Both the position numbers and the translations under genes were made by a program. A stretch of 64,000 nt of DNA from an uncultured Paracoccaceae bacterium (lineage in GTDB: Bacteria; Pseudomonadota; Alphaproteobacteria; Rhodobacterales; Rhodobacteraceae): NCBI GenBank assembly GCA_937146765.1, contig CAKZRP010000024.1:28830-92829 (forward strand), read 5' to 3'. Every line of letters starts with the position of its first letter. Position 1 is the stretch's first letter. The notes beneath the pieces are model-generated. The model saw only the letters and a program-made list of their open reading frames with translations, was not told where the DNA came from and did not search any database. Positions 36,959 through 45,286 of this stretch are shown in pieces.

Positions 36959-37819
36959 ATGGCCCGCGTTACCCTTGTCACCGTTGCCTATAATTCCTCT
37001 GCCGTGCTGCCGGGGCTGCTCGCCTCGATCCCCGAAGGCGTGGATTGCGTGGTGGTGGACAATGGCTCAAGTGACACCGAAGCCACCCGAGCGCTGGCGC
37101 AACAGCATGGCGCAGAACTGGTTGTGGCCGAGCGCAACATCGGCTTTGGTCCCGGCTGCAACCTCGGTGCGGCGCAGGCAACAAGCGAGTTCCTGTTCTT
37201 CGTGAACCCGGACGCAAGCCTGAAGCCCGGTGCCGTGGAGGCACTGCTGGCGGCGGCCGACGCTCATCCCGAGGCCAGCGCGTTTAATCCACGCCTGCGC
37301 GAGGGCAACGGCAGAATCGCCTTCAAACGCCGCAGCAAGCTGTTGCCCAAGGACCAATGGTTGCCCCGCGAGGCCTCAGAGACCGATTGCGAAGTTCCGG
37401 TGCTGCAAGGCTCGGCCATCTTTGTCCGCCGCGCCGCTTTTGAGGCAGTGGACGGCTTTGATCCGAAGATCTTTCTCTATCACGAGGATGACGACCTGAG
37501 CCTGAGATTGAAACGCGACTGCGGTCCGCTCCGTCTGGTGACGGCGGCGGAGGTGGTGCATCTCTTTGGTGAATCCACTGCAAGGTCCCCGCGGACGGCG
37601 GCACTCAAGGCCTGGTACATGGGGCAATCGCGCGTCTATGCCTGCCGCAAACATGGGATGCGGGGCGCCTTCCGAAAAGCCCTGACCGAGGCCCTGGGGC
37701 AACTCCTGTCGCCCTTGACCCTGCTATCGACCCGCAAACGCGCAAAACACTTGGCCTATCTACGTGGCGTCTGGACCGCGCGCACCGCAGATGGCGCAAA
37801 TCAGCCACTTCCCTGGTGA
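36959..37819 (+). CDS. Glycosyltransferase family 2 protein
   Basis: A 286-residue GT-A fold transferase. The N-terminal VTLVTVAYNSSAVLPGLLAS and DCVVVDNGSSDTEAT bind the nucleotide sugar; FFVNPDASLKPGA holds the divalent-metal/acceptor segment in place of a plain DxD; the late ETDCEVPVLQGSAIFVRRAAF and LYHEDDDLSLRLKR resemble rhamnosyltransferase-type GT2 proteins. No membrane helices are visible. It lies between the pnp terminator and the RgpF-like gene (76 bases on), so these two may decorate a surface polysaccharide. Sugar and acceptor unknown. Confidence 0.9.
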   Translation: MARVTLVTVAYNSSAVLPGLLASIPEGVDCVVVDNGSSDTEATRALAQQHGAELVVAERNIGFGPGCNLGAAQATSEFLFFVNPDASLKPGAVEALLAAADAHPEASAFNPRLREGNGRIAFKRRSKLLPKDQWLPREASETDCEVPVLQGSAIFVRRAAFEAVDGFDPKIFLYHEDDDLSLRLKRDCGPLRLVTAAEVVHLFGESTARSPRTAALKAWYMGQSRVYACRKHGMRGAFRKALTEALGQLLSPLTLLSTRKRAKHLAYLRGVWTARTADGANQPLPW

Positions 37820-37895
37820 CCGCGAGCACTTCGTTGCCTTGTTCCTGCCAAGGCGCTATGCCCGCATCCGTATTTCTCCGATTCAAGGTTCGTGA

Positions 37896-39053
37896 ATGTC
37901 GTTCCCCCTCTGGAAGATCAAGCGAGAGCTTGCCAGACCCTTGCACCAGATGAGGCAGTTGCCGGCCCGATTGACCAGCCTGTTCTTTTCGCAAACCTAT
38001 TACGACCGCGTCCTGGCACCGCAAAAGCGGGTGACGATCGGGGCCAAACCCGCAACCGGCAAATATGCGGTCTACCTGATCTTCCCTCAGTCTGGCCTCC
38101 TCGCATCCCACCGCGAAGCTCTGCGCTTCCTGTCGGTCAATGGCTACGCGCCGGTAGTGGTGTCGAACCTGCCCTTGACCGACGCCGACCGCGCCGCAGT
38201 GCTGGAGGCTGCGACGCTTCTGATCGAACGCCCAAACTACGGGTATGATTTTGGCGGCTATCGAGACGGCGTGTTAGAAATCGCCTCCCGATACCAAGAC
38301 GTCTCGCGACTGGTTCTGCTCAACGACTCTGCCTGGTTCCCCCTGCCCGGCTCAACCAATTGGCTGAAGGCCGCCGAAGCGCTGAACCGCGATTTTGTCG
38401 GGGCCGCGACCAACTTCGGACACGCGCGCGTGGACCCCGAGCGGTATTGCGAGATCCGCTGGACCTATTCCTGTGCCAATCGGAACTTCCACTACTGTTC
38501 CTTTGCCTTGATGGTCAGCGGAACTCTCTTTGCCGAACCCGGGTTCCAAAGGTTCTGGAAGGGATTTCCGCTCACCAACAACAAGACCGTGACTGTTCGC
38601 CGCGGCGAAATCGGCTTGACCCAATGGGTGATCCGCAACGGATACAGCCATGGGAGCACTCTGGAAATTGCCGATCTCGACTCCAAGCTGGCCACATTCA
38701 GCACCGAGGAGCTGCACAGACTCGCCGCAGCGACCATCATTCCCGAAATGGCGCGCATGAAAGAGGTGAAGGCCAAGACCCTTGCAGGCACCCCCAGCCG
38801 CGAGGAATTGATCGCTTTGATCCTGACGAGCATCGCGCGCCAGGGCATCAGCTACACACAGCCGGGATTGGTGCACGGAACTTACGGTTTTGCCTTCCTG
38901 AAAAAGTCCCCGCTTTGGCTGGATGAGGAAGCGTCCGATCTCACATTGTCCTTCACGCAAAGCCTCGATGGCGACTTCGGCGCGACAATCGAGGCAGAAG
39001 CAAAGGCACTGCGACGGGCGCGTGGGGCGCGCTTCGCGCCTGTGGCGGACTAG
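37896..39053 (+). CDS. Rhamnan synthesis F (RgpF)-like glycosyltransferase
   Basis: A 385-residue protein with the RgpF core: RPNYGYDFGGYRDG (about residues 112-125) followed by RLVLLNDSAWFPLPG, then NFHYCSFALMVSGTLF and a C-terminal segment rich in Lys/Arg/Ala. RgpF-family proteins act in rhamnose-containing surface polysaccharide synthesis; the enzymatic step has been assigned as glycosyl transfer. The ATG at 37896 has no strong ribosome-binding site. Same direction as the GT2 gene; base composition is a little more mixed than its neighbours, but not enough to call transfer. Confidence 0.85.
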   Translation: MSFPLWKIKRELARPLHQMRQLPARLTSLFFSQTYYDRVLAPQKRVTIGAKPATGKYAVYLIFPQSGLLASHREALRFLSVNGYAPVVVSNLPLTDADRAAVLEAATLLIERPNYGYDFGGYRDGVLEIASRYQDVSRLVLLNDSAWFPLPGSTNWLKAAEALNRDFVGAATNFGHARVDPERYCEIRWTYSCANRNFHYCSFALMVSGTLFAEPGFQRFWKGFPLTNNKTVTVRRGEIGLTQWVIRNGYSHGSTLEIADLDSKLATFSTEELHRLAAATIIPEMARMKEVKAKTLAGTPSREELIALILTSIARQGISYTQPGLVHGTYGFAFLKKSPLWLDEEASDLTLSFTQSLDGDFGATIEAEAKALRRARGARFAPVAD

Positions 39054-39055
39054 GC

Positions 39056-39088
39056 TGGAAGCCACCTCTCTTCACGCGGTGGCTTCCA
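39056..39088. terminator. Hairpin between convergent RgpF-like and peroxiredoxin genes
   Basis: TGGAAGCCACC pairs with GGTGGCTTCCA (11 bp, perfect) between two stop codons (39053 and 39109). No good T-run on either side, so termination may be shared or inefficient. Confidence 0.55.
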
Positions 39089-39108
39089 GATAGGTTAGGA
39101 CAGCGGGA

Positions 39109-39759
39109 TTATTCCGGTGCCTTTGTTTTGCGCAGGTAGGGGAAAATGGTCTCGAAGTCGCCAAACTTCTCCTTGGCCGCATCATTGGAAAGCGAGGCAG
39201 GGATGATCACATCCTCGCCCGGCACCCAGTTTGCAGGCGTCGCGACACCCTTGGAGGACATCTGCAGGCCATCGAGCGCACGCAGGATCTCGGCAAAGTT
39301 GCGCCCCACGGTCATCGGGTAGGTCATCGACAGCTTCAGTTGCTTGTCGGGGCCAATGATGAAGACCGATCGCACGGTGGCGCTGTCGGCAGGGGTGCGA
39401 CCATCGGGCAGATAGGCCTCTGCCGGAAGCATATCGAAGGCCTTGGAGACCGCGAGCCCTTCATCGGCGATAATCGGGAAACCGGCCGCGGTCTTGGCAT
39501 AGGCCTCGATGTCACCCTTCCACTTCTTGTGGTCCTCGACCCCGTCAACGGAGACACCGATCACCTTGGCGCCACGCTTGGCCCATTCCTCGGACAATTG
39601 CGCCACGGCACCGAATTCGGTGGTGCAGACCGGGGTGAAGTCCTTCGGATGCGAGAACAGGATCGCCCAGCTGTCCCCAATCCAGTCGTGGAAGGTGATG
39701 GTACCCTGATCGGTCTCGGCGGTGAAATTCGGGACGATGTCGTTGATGCGCAAACCCAT
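39109..39759 (-). CDS. 1-Cys peroxiredoxin (Prx6 type)
   Basis: A 216-residue thiol peroxidase of the AhpC/TSA superfamily. The peroxidatic cysteine is C45 in KDFTPVCTTEFG. No resolving cysteine is present and the long C-terminal domain with TYPMTVGRNFAEILRALDGL is of the Prx6/1-Cys class. Length matches the class. The ATG at 39759 is preceded by AAGGAGGAG, a very strong ribosome-binding site that suggests high expression; the longer frame upstream is not supported. It is a single-gene unit. Confidence 0.94.
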   Translation of the reverse strand: MGLRINDIVPNFTAETDQGTITFHDWIGDSWAILFSHPKDFTPVCTTEFGAVAQLSEEWAKRGAKVIGVSVDGVEDHKKWKGDIEAYAKTAAGFPIIADEGLAVSKAFDMLPAEAYLPDGRTPADSATVRSVFIIGPDKQLKLSMTYPMTVGRNFAEILRALDGLQMSSKGVATPANWVPGEDVIIPASLSNDAAKEKFGDFETIFPYLRKTKAPE

Positions 39760-40044
39760 TTGGTCGCTCCTCCTTGTCAAGCTTGTGCCAAGCGTATGAA
39801 TCACTTGCGCTAAACCTAGTCGCTTTGCGCGCAGGTTAAAGTGCCTTGACCAAAGCCCCCCGATTTTGTCGCAGCCCCCTTGAGGATCTGGTGGAGATCT
39901 GCCGGATTGAAGTGGCCATGGTCTGATGGGGCCATTCCAGTTTTGATCAAAAATCGCCCTTGTCGCGCGGCGACGTCGCTGACAGACTGCGGTCAAAGTG
40001 CCGCCAACCGGCCGGACTCACGGGCTCGAAAAGGGAGTGTCCCC

Positions 40045-41487
40045 ATGATTGAGAAACGCGATTTTTACATTAACGGCCAGTGGGTTGCACCCTCTGCCCC
40101 AAATGACTATGCCGTCATCGACCCCTCGACAGAGGACCCCTGCGCAATCATCACTCTGGGGGCCAAGGCCGATACTGATGCTGCCGTCGCCGCCGCGAAA
40201 GCTGCGCTGCCCGGCTGGATGGCCACTCCTCCGGCCGAGCGCATCGCGTTGGTGGAAAAGCTCCTTGAGATCTACAACCGCCGCGCCGAGGATCTGGCAC
40301 AGGCGATGTCGGCTGAGATGGGCGCTCCGATCGACCTCTCCCGCTCCAGCCAGGTCGGCGCGGGCAGCTGGCACCTCGACAACTTCCTTAAGGCCGCAAA
40401 GAACTTCGAGTTCGAGCGCCCGCTGGGGGATCATGCCCCCAACGACCGCATCATCTACGAGGCGGTTGGCGTGGCCGCGTTGATCACCCCGTGGAACTGG
40501 CCGATGAACCAGATCACGCTGAAATTCGGCGCCGCTGCCATCGCAGGTTGCACCATGGTTCTGAAGCCTTCGGAACAGAGCCCGATCAACGCGATGATCT
40601 TTGCAGAGATCGTCGATGAGGCCGGTTTCCCCGCAGGGGTCTTCAACCTCGTGAACGGCGATGGCGCCGGCGTTGGCTCGCAGCTGTCGTCGCATCCGGA
40701 TGTGGACATGGTCTCCTTCACCGGCTCCACCCGCGCCGGCACCGCGATTTCCAAGGCAGCAGCGGATACGCTGAAAAAGGTGCATCTGGAGCTCGGCGGC
40801 AAGGGCGCAAACCTCGTCTTTGACGATGCCGACGAGAAGGCGGTCAAGCGCGGCGTGCTGCATATGATGCAGAACTCCGGTCAAAGCTGCAACGCGCCCT
40901 CGCGGATGCTGGTGCAAAAGGGCATCTATGACCGCGTGGTCGAGGAAGCCGCAGCCGTGGCCAGCGATGTGGAGGTTGGTCCGGCCTCGAAAGAAGGCCG
41001 CCATATCGGCCCGGTGGTGAACGAGCTGCAATGGACCAAGATCCAGGACCTGATCCAGAAGGGCATCGACGAAGGCGCCCGTCTGGTCGCCGGTGGTACC
41101 GGTCGTCCTGATGGTCTCAACAAGGGCTTCTACGTCAAACCGACGATCTTTGCCGATGTGAACAACCAGATGACCGTCGCGCGCGAGGAAATCTTTGGCC
41201 CGGTGATGACGATCATTCCGTTTGAAACCGAGGAAGAAGCGGTCGAGATTGCCAATGACACGCCCTATGGTCTGACCAACTATGTGCAGACGCAGGACAT
41301 GGCCCGCGCCAATCGCCTGGCGCGCGTGCTGCGTTCGGGCATGGTGGAAATGAACGGCAAATCCCGCAGCGCCGGCTCGCCCTTTGGCGGCATGAAACAA
41401 TCCGGCAATGGCCGCGAAGGGGGCGTCTGGGGGCTCGAGGACTTCCTTGAAGTGAAGGCCGTGGGCGGCTGGACCCCCGAAGCCTGA
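40045..41487 (+). CDS. NAD(P)-dependent aldehyde dehydrogenase
   Basis: A 480-residue ALDH. General base E249 is in LELGGKG and nucleophile C282 in NSGQSCNAPSR; the nucleotide-site motif ALITPWNWPMNQ is near residue 147. The late SGMVEMNGKSRSAGSPFGGMKQSG is a family feature. The substrate is not visible in the sequence. The ATG at 40045 has AAGGGAG about ten bases upstream. It is monocistronic between the peroxiredoxin promoter side and a terminator; oxidation of a toxic aldehyde would fit the peroxidase neighbour, but this is only proximity. Confidence 0.94.
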   Translation: MIEKRDFYINGQWVAPSAPNDYAVIDPSTEDPCAIITLGAKADTDAAVAAAKAALPGWMATPPAERIALVEKLLEIYNRRAEDLAQAMSAEMGAPIDLSRSSQVGAGSWHLDNFLKAAKNFEFERPLGDHAPNDRIIYEAVGVAALITPWNWPMNQITLKFGAAAIAGCTMVLKPSEQSPINAMIFAEIVDEAGFPAGVFNLVNGDGAGVGSQLSSHPDVDMVSFTGSTRAGTAISKAAADTLKKVHLELGGKGANLVFDDADEKAVKRGVLHMMQNSGQSCNAPSRMLVQKGIYDRVVEEAAAVASDVEVGPASKEGRHIGPVVNELQWTKIQDLIQKGIDEGARLVAGGTGRPDGLNKGFYVKPTIFADVNNQMTVAREEIFGPVMTIIPFETEEEAVEIANDTPYGLTNYVQTQDMARANRLARVLRSGMVEMNGKSRSAGSPFGGMKQSGNGREGGVWGLEDFLEVKAVGGWTPEA

Positions 41488-41511
41488 TTCCCGGTTTGGC
41501 AACTGACAGTG

Positions 41512-41536
41512 AAGCCGCCCTTCGGGGCGGTTTTCT
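41512..41536 (+). terminator. Rho-independent terminator after ALDH gene
   Basis: CCGCCC (41515-41520), loop TTCG, GGGCGG (41525-41530), then TTTTCTC. Confidence 0.8.
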
Positions 41537-41682
41537 CTTGCGCGCAGGCGAAGGGAACGGCGTCTTCAAAACTTTACTTTTGTTTGAGAGGTTTCGGGCA
41601 GATTTTAGCTGCCGCTTGGCGGAAATTTTCAACTCTAGGCAAGAAACCACATGCTAGGGTTTCCAGACCAAGGAGGTGCGCA

Positions 41683-42402
41683 ATGGATTTCTTCGACGCG
41701 CTGGGACTGGACCCCAACGCCCCCGCCCATCCGGAGGCTTTGGCAATGCGGCTCGCCGGCTCGCAAGCGCCAGTTGTCGTGACCCTGGTTAATGTACCCG
41801 ATCCCCTTCTGATTTGCGAAAAACTGCTGCGGCTGGATCGCTATTGCGCAACCGGCACCCGGCTGCGGGTGGATCGGGTTGCGGAGCGGTCTTTGACAGT
41901 GGCCATCGAACAGGCCACGCCGGATTCCCTGGATAGCCGGATGGCGATTCTACACGGGCTCCTTCTTCGGGCGGGTTTGCATGATTTGAAAATTGACGGG
42001 GACACAATCACTTGGTCGGATGCTCCCGAGATTCCAGACCTGGAGTCAGGTGAATCCACCCGGCTCACGGACCATGTGCAGCACCTGATTGCCACGGACC
42101 CTGCCCGGGCCTGGCGGATCGAGGATGCCGCCCGCCACCTCGGCCTCTCCAGTCGCAGCCTGCAACGCTACCTTCTCGCAGAGGGCGGCACCTTCTCGGA
42201 TGCCCTGCGACTGGCGCGCACCGAGGTCTCGGCCTCACTCCTTCGCAAGAGTGACCTGAGCTTGGGCGAGATCGGATTCACCTGTGGCTATGCAGATCAG
42301 GCCCATTTCCAGCGCGAGTTTCGCAAGGTCAGCGGGCAGACCCCGCGCAGCTTTCGAATGAATGGCGGGAAAATTCCAAAACCGGTCAGAAAGGGGCCTT
42401 GA
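41683..42402 (+). CDS. AraC-family transcriptional regulator
   Basis: A 239-residue regulator. The C-terminal two-helix-turn-helix region is clear: AWRIEDAARHLGLSSRSLQR (about residues 143-162) and then DLSLGEIGFTCGYADQAHF, ending with GQTPRSFR. The N-terminal 130 residues are a sensor domain that I do not recognise. The ATG at 41683 has AAGGAGGTG upstream. Its stop overlaps the end of the convergent pseudouridine synthase gene by 17 bases. Targets are unknown; the upstream ALDH, separated by a terminator, is a possible one. Confidence 0.92.
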   Translation: MDFFDALGLDPNAPAHPEALAMRLAGSQAPVVVTLVNVPDPLLICEKLLRLDRYCATGTRLRVDRVAERSLTVAIEQATPDSLDSRMAILHGLLLRAGLHDLKIDGDTITWSDAPEIPDLESGESTRLTDHVQHLIATDPARAWRIEDAARHLGLSSRSLQRYLLAEGGTFSDALRLARTEVSASLLRKSDLSLGEIGFTCGYADQAHFQREFRKVSGQTPRSFRMNGGKIPKPVRKGP

Positions 42403-43039
42403 CGCGGAACTTCAGCGAGGCCCCGCCATCCGGGTGTTTCAACCGCAGTTCCTCGGAATGCAGCATCATCCTCGCGTGGTCGCGTCCCGCACCAGTGGCA
42501 TAGAGCGGGTCGCCCAGGATCGGATGACCGAGCGAGAGCATATGCACGCGCAACTGATGCGATCGTCCCGTCTTGGGGTGCAGGCGCACCCGGGTTTCGC
42601 CCTCGCCATAGCTGACGACTTTCCAGTCGGTCTCCGCAGGCCTGCCGGTCTCGTGACACACCATCTGTCGCGGACGGTTTTCCCAGTCGACGATCAACGG
42701 CAGGTCGACAGTGCCGGAGCGCGGTTCCAGAAGCCCATCCAGGCGCGCGACATAGGTCTTTTTTGTCATCCGCTTCTCGAACTGCAATCCGAGGTGGCGT
42801 TGTGCGTGAGGGGTCAGCGCAAAGACCATGACTCCAGAGGTGTCGCGATCCAGCCGGTGCACCAGCAGCACCTCGGGAAAGGCCGCCTGCAGACGGGACA
42901 TCAGGCAATCCGCCAGATGCGGGCCCTTGCCGGGCACGGACAACAGCCCGTCAGGTTTGTTCACCACGAGGATCTGCGCATCATGATGCAGGATGTCGAT
43001 GGGATCGCTCGGCGGGCAATATTCGCTGGAAACTGTCAT
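42386..43039 (-). CDS. RluA-family pseudouridine synthase
   Basis: A 217-residue RNA pseudouridine synthase of the RluA group. The catalytic motif is HRLDRDTSG (61-69; catalytic Asp D64), with the early VVNKPDGLLSVPG and the late LHPKTGRSHQLRVHM motifs intact. There is no S4 domain, which matches short RluA-type enzymes acting on 23S rRNA and/or tRNA; specificity cannot be told. It overlaps tail-to-tail with the AraC gene and follows the HxlR gene by nine bases on the same strand. Confidence 0.93.
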   Translation of the reverse strand: MTVSSEYCPPSDPIDILHHDAQILVVNKPDGLLSVPGKGPHLADCLMSRLQAAFPEVLLVHRLDRDTSGVMVFALTPHAQRHLGLQFEKRMTKKTYVARLDGLLEPRSGTVDLPLIVDWENRPRQMVCHETGRPAETDWKVVSYGEGETRVRLHPKTGRSHQLRVHMLSLGHPILGDPLYATGAGRDHARMMLHSEELRLKHPDGGASLKFRVKAPF

Positions 43040-43048
43040 CCCGGTTGC

Positions 43049-43471
43049 CTAGCGATCCCCTGCGCGGCTGGCAAGGTCCCGCGCAGCGGGCACATGGGTT
43101 TCAGTCCAGAGCTTGAGGGCATCCAGAAAGGCAAGCGCCGTCTCGCCTTCTGCGGTCAGCGCATATTCAACCGAAATCGGCGAGGTTTCGAGCACCCGGC
43201 GCCGGACCAGACCATGGGCCTCCAGATGGCGCAGCCGCTCGGTCAGCATCTTCTTGCTCGCCCCTGAAATGATCCGGGCAAGATCGTTGAAGCGGAATGG
43301 CCCGTCGCGCAGGTGCCAGAGGATGGAGCCGGTCCATTTGCCGCCGAGGATCCGCATGCCCTGCTCGATGGCACAGGGCACGTCGCAGGTCTTGGTAGAG
43401 CGGCGACGCCCAGCGGCATCTTCGACAATCTCGGCCCTGAGGGCCTGGGTGACGTGCGTGACTGCGGCCAT
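43049..43471 (-). CDS. HxlR-family transcriptional regulator
   Basis: A 140-residue winged-helix regulator. The HxlR pattern is plain: CDVPCAIEQGMRILGGKWTG, HLRDGPFRFNDLARII, MLTERLRHLEAHGLVRR. Two cysteines (in CDVPC) near the start of the domain lie where redox or quinone-sensing members such as YodB have their reactive cysteine. I prefer the ATG at 43471, seven bases after GGAG, over the GTG at 43477. It is divergent from a quinone reductase gene, the usual target, with 97 bases between. Confidence 0.92.
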   Translation of the reverse strand: MAAVTHVTQALRAEIVEDAAGRRRSTKTCDVPCAIEQGMRILGGKWTGSILWHLRDGPFRFNDLARIISGASKKMLTERLRHLEAHGLVRRRVLETSPISVEYALTAEGETALAFLDALKLWTETHVPAARDLASRAGDR

Positions 43472-43487
43472 CTGCACTCTCCATCTA

Positions 43488-43505
43488 GGTTACAAAAAGT
43501 ATACT
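43488..43505. promoter_or_regulatory. Candidate HxlR operator between regulator and quinone reductase
   Basis: On the minus strand this reads AGTATACTTTTTGTAACC: an AGTATACT palindrome (43498-43505) plus TACTTTTTGTAA, close to the TACTxTTTGxAGTA-type operator of the YodB/HxlR group as I remember it. It starts 17 bases upstream of the regulator ATG and lies about 64 bases upstream of the reductase ATG, so one protein could control both directions. Confidence 0.5.
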
Positions 43506-43568
43506 AGTTGAAAGAAGAGACCGCATCAACCAGATGGCATTCAGAACGAGCGACACAGGAGCACAGAC

Positions 43569-44174
43569 ATGTCCCGCATTCTCATCATCAATGGTCATCA
43601 CCCCTATCCGTTTTCCGAAGGCAAGTTGAATGCCGCCCTTGTGGACCGCGCCAGCACGTTTTTCGAAGCGCAGGGTGATGAGGTCCAGATCAGTGCCTCG
43701 GCAGGCGATTACGATGTGGCAGAGGAGGTCGCCAAGCATGTCTGGGCGGATGTCGTGCTGTTGCAATACCCGGTCAACTGGATGGGCACGCCCTGGAGCC
43801 TGAAGAAGTATCAGGACGACGTCTATACCGCCGGCATGGGGGGCGAGCTTTGCACCGGCGACGGGCGCACCACCTCCCGCCCGACCGAAGGCTATGGCAC
43901 CGGCGGCACCAAAGAGGGGGCAAAATACATGCTCTCGGTGACCTACAATGCCCCGAAGGAAGCCTTCGACAATCCGCAGGACTGGTTTACCCAAGGCACC
44001 TCGGTAGATGACATGCTGCTGCCGACGCATCTCAACTTTCGCTTTTTCAACATGGAAAAGCTCCCGACCTTCGTCGCTTATGACGTGATGAAGAACCCGA
44101 CCATCGCGGAGGATTTTGCCCGCTTTGACGCGCATCTGCAGGCCGCTTTCGGCAAGGTCACCGAACCGGCCTGA
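43569..44174 (+). CDS. NAD(P)H:quinone reductase (MdaB/Kef-type flavodoxin-fold)
   Basis: A 201-residue flavodoxin-fold oxidoreductase similar to MdaB. The FMN/FAD-binding N-terminal ILIINGHHPYPFSEGKLNAA (about residues 4-23) and VVLLQYPVNWMGTPWSLKKY (about 61-80) are diagnostic. It probably reduces quinones by two electrons, protecting from semiquinone stress. The divergent HxlR gene and operator-like site support quinone-induced expression. The ATG at 43569 follows AGGAG-like ACAGGAGCACAGAC. Confidence 0.92.
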   Translation: MSRILIINGHHPYPFSEGKLNAALVDRASTFFEAQGDEVQISASAGDYDVAEEVAKHVWADVVLLQYPVNWMGTPWSLKKYQDDVYTAGMGGELCTGDGRTTSRPTEGYGTGGTKEGAKYMLSVTYNAPKEAFDNPQDWFTQGTSVDDMLLPTHLNFRFFNMEKLPTFVAYDVMKNPTIAEDFARFDAHLQAAFGKVTEPA

Positions 44175-44190
44175 GACGACATCGACTTCT

Positions 44191-44219
44191 GTCCGGGGCG
44201 TATCGGGCGCCGGGCAGAG
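44191..44219. terminator. Possible terminator between convergent genes
   Basis: TCTGTCCGGGGC pairs with GCGCCGGGCAGA with mismatches, between the reductase stop (44174) and the RarD stop (44226). No clear T-run. Confidence 0.35.
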
Positions 44220-44225
44220 ACGATC

Positions 44226-45161
44226 CTAGGGATCACGCGCAGGTGCGGCTTCGGTCAGCGCCGCGCGACCCTTGCGGCGCATCTCGCGCAACAGCGAGGT
44301 GGAGTAGATCACCAAGGCCGCCCAGATCAGCGGGAAGGCCACCAGACGGGCCCCGCCAAAGGGTTCCTTGAACACAAAGACCGCGCAGAGGAAGATCATC
44401 GTCGGGGCGATGTATTGCAGGATCGCAATGGTGGAGAGCTTCAGGAGCTTGGCGCCATTGGCGTAGATGATCAGCGGCACCGCTGTCACCACGCCGCAGC
44501 CCATCAGCAGGACCGTGTCCATGGAGGTCACCGCAAAATGGCTCTGTCCGGTGCTGGTGAGATAGGCGAGGTAGCCCAAGGCCGGGAGGGTCAGGATCAG
44601 CACCTCAAGCAGGAAGCCTTGATTGGGACCGATCGGCAGGGATTTCTTGAAAAAGGCATAAAAACCCCAGGACACCGTCAGCCCCAGTGCGGCCACAGGC
44701 AAGCGTCCGGCCTCGACCGTCAGGATCACCACCGCCAGCCCCGCCAGCGCCACCGCGACGAGCTGCGCGCGGGTCAGACGCTCGCCCAGCAGCAAAGCGC
44801 CCAGCGCGATGGAGAAGAGCGGATTGATGTAATAGCCCAAGGCGGCCTCCAGCGCGTAGCCCGCGCCGATAGACCAGACGTAGATTCCCCAGTTGATGGT
44901 GATCAGCGCGGCGGTGACGCAGCCCATGGCCAGCACCCGCGGGCTGCGCAGGGCCGCCTTCAGGTCCGCCACCCGGCGCATCAGGATCAAGAGCAGCGCC
45001 GCAATCGGAACCGACCAGAGGATCCGGTGTGCGACCACTTCGACCGGGGGAATATGTGCCACCAGCTTCATATAAAGCGGCAGGAAGCCCCACATGAAAT
45101 AGGCGGCCAGCGCAAAGGCCAGCCCCTGCGGCGTATCGCCCGTCTCCGGTTTGCTGCTCAT
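44226..45161 (-). CDS. rarD: RarD-type EamA-family transporter
   Basis: A 311-residue inner-membrane protein with about ten hydrophobic segments in two EamA repeats. The RarD-type N-terminus GLAFALAAYFMWGFLPLYMK and EVVAHRILWSVPIA, then AALGYYINPLFSIALGALLL, match the chloramphenicol-sensitive protein RarD group. The exported or imported substrate is unknown. The ATG at 45161 follows GGAGGTCC. It is monocistronic; the next minus-strand gene upstream begins after the terminator of the oxidoreductase cluster. Confidence 0.92.
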   Translation of the reverse strand: MSSKPETGDTPQGLAFALAAYFMWGFLPLYMKLVAHIPPVEVVAHRILWSVPIAALLLILMRRVADLKAALRSPRVLAMGCVTAALITINWGIYVWSIGAGYALEAALGYYINPLFSIALGALLLGERLTRAQLVAVALAGLAVVILTVEAGRLPVAALGLTVSWGFYAFFKKSLPIGPNQGFLLEVLILTLPALGYLAYLTSTGQSHFAVTSMDTVLLMGCGVVTAVPLIIYANGAKLLKLSTIAILQYIAPTMIFLCAVFVFKEPFGGARLVAFPLIWAALVIYSTSLLREMRRKGRAALTEAAPARDP

Positions 45162-45223
45162 GACCGGACCTCCCCGTCCTTAGAATCAGATCGCGGCAAT
45201 CACGTGCCAACCACTTAACTTAA

Positions 45224-45268
45224 AAAGGAAAACCACCGCAGCGCCCTAAATTTAGGCGCTGCGGTGGT
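45224..45268 (-). terminator. Strong rho-independent terminator ending the oxidoreductase cluster
   Basis: A perfect 14-bp stem, ACCACCGCAGCGCC with GGCGCTGCGGTGGT (45232-45245 and 45255-45268), closed by an AT-only loop and followed on the minus strand by TTTTCCTTTTT. It is 19 bases after the stop at 45287. Confidence 0.92.
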
Positions 45269-45286
45269 GCCGGGGTAGCAGATTGG

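Noticed and set aside
37896..39053. A horizontally acquired polysaccharide island around the RgpF-like gene
   Set aside because: Only two glycosyltransferase-type genes, no mobile element, and composition only slightly different from the neighbours.
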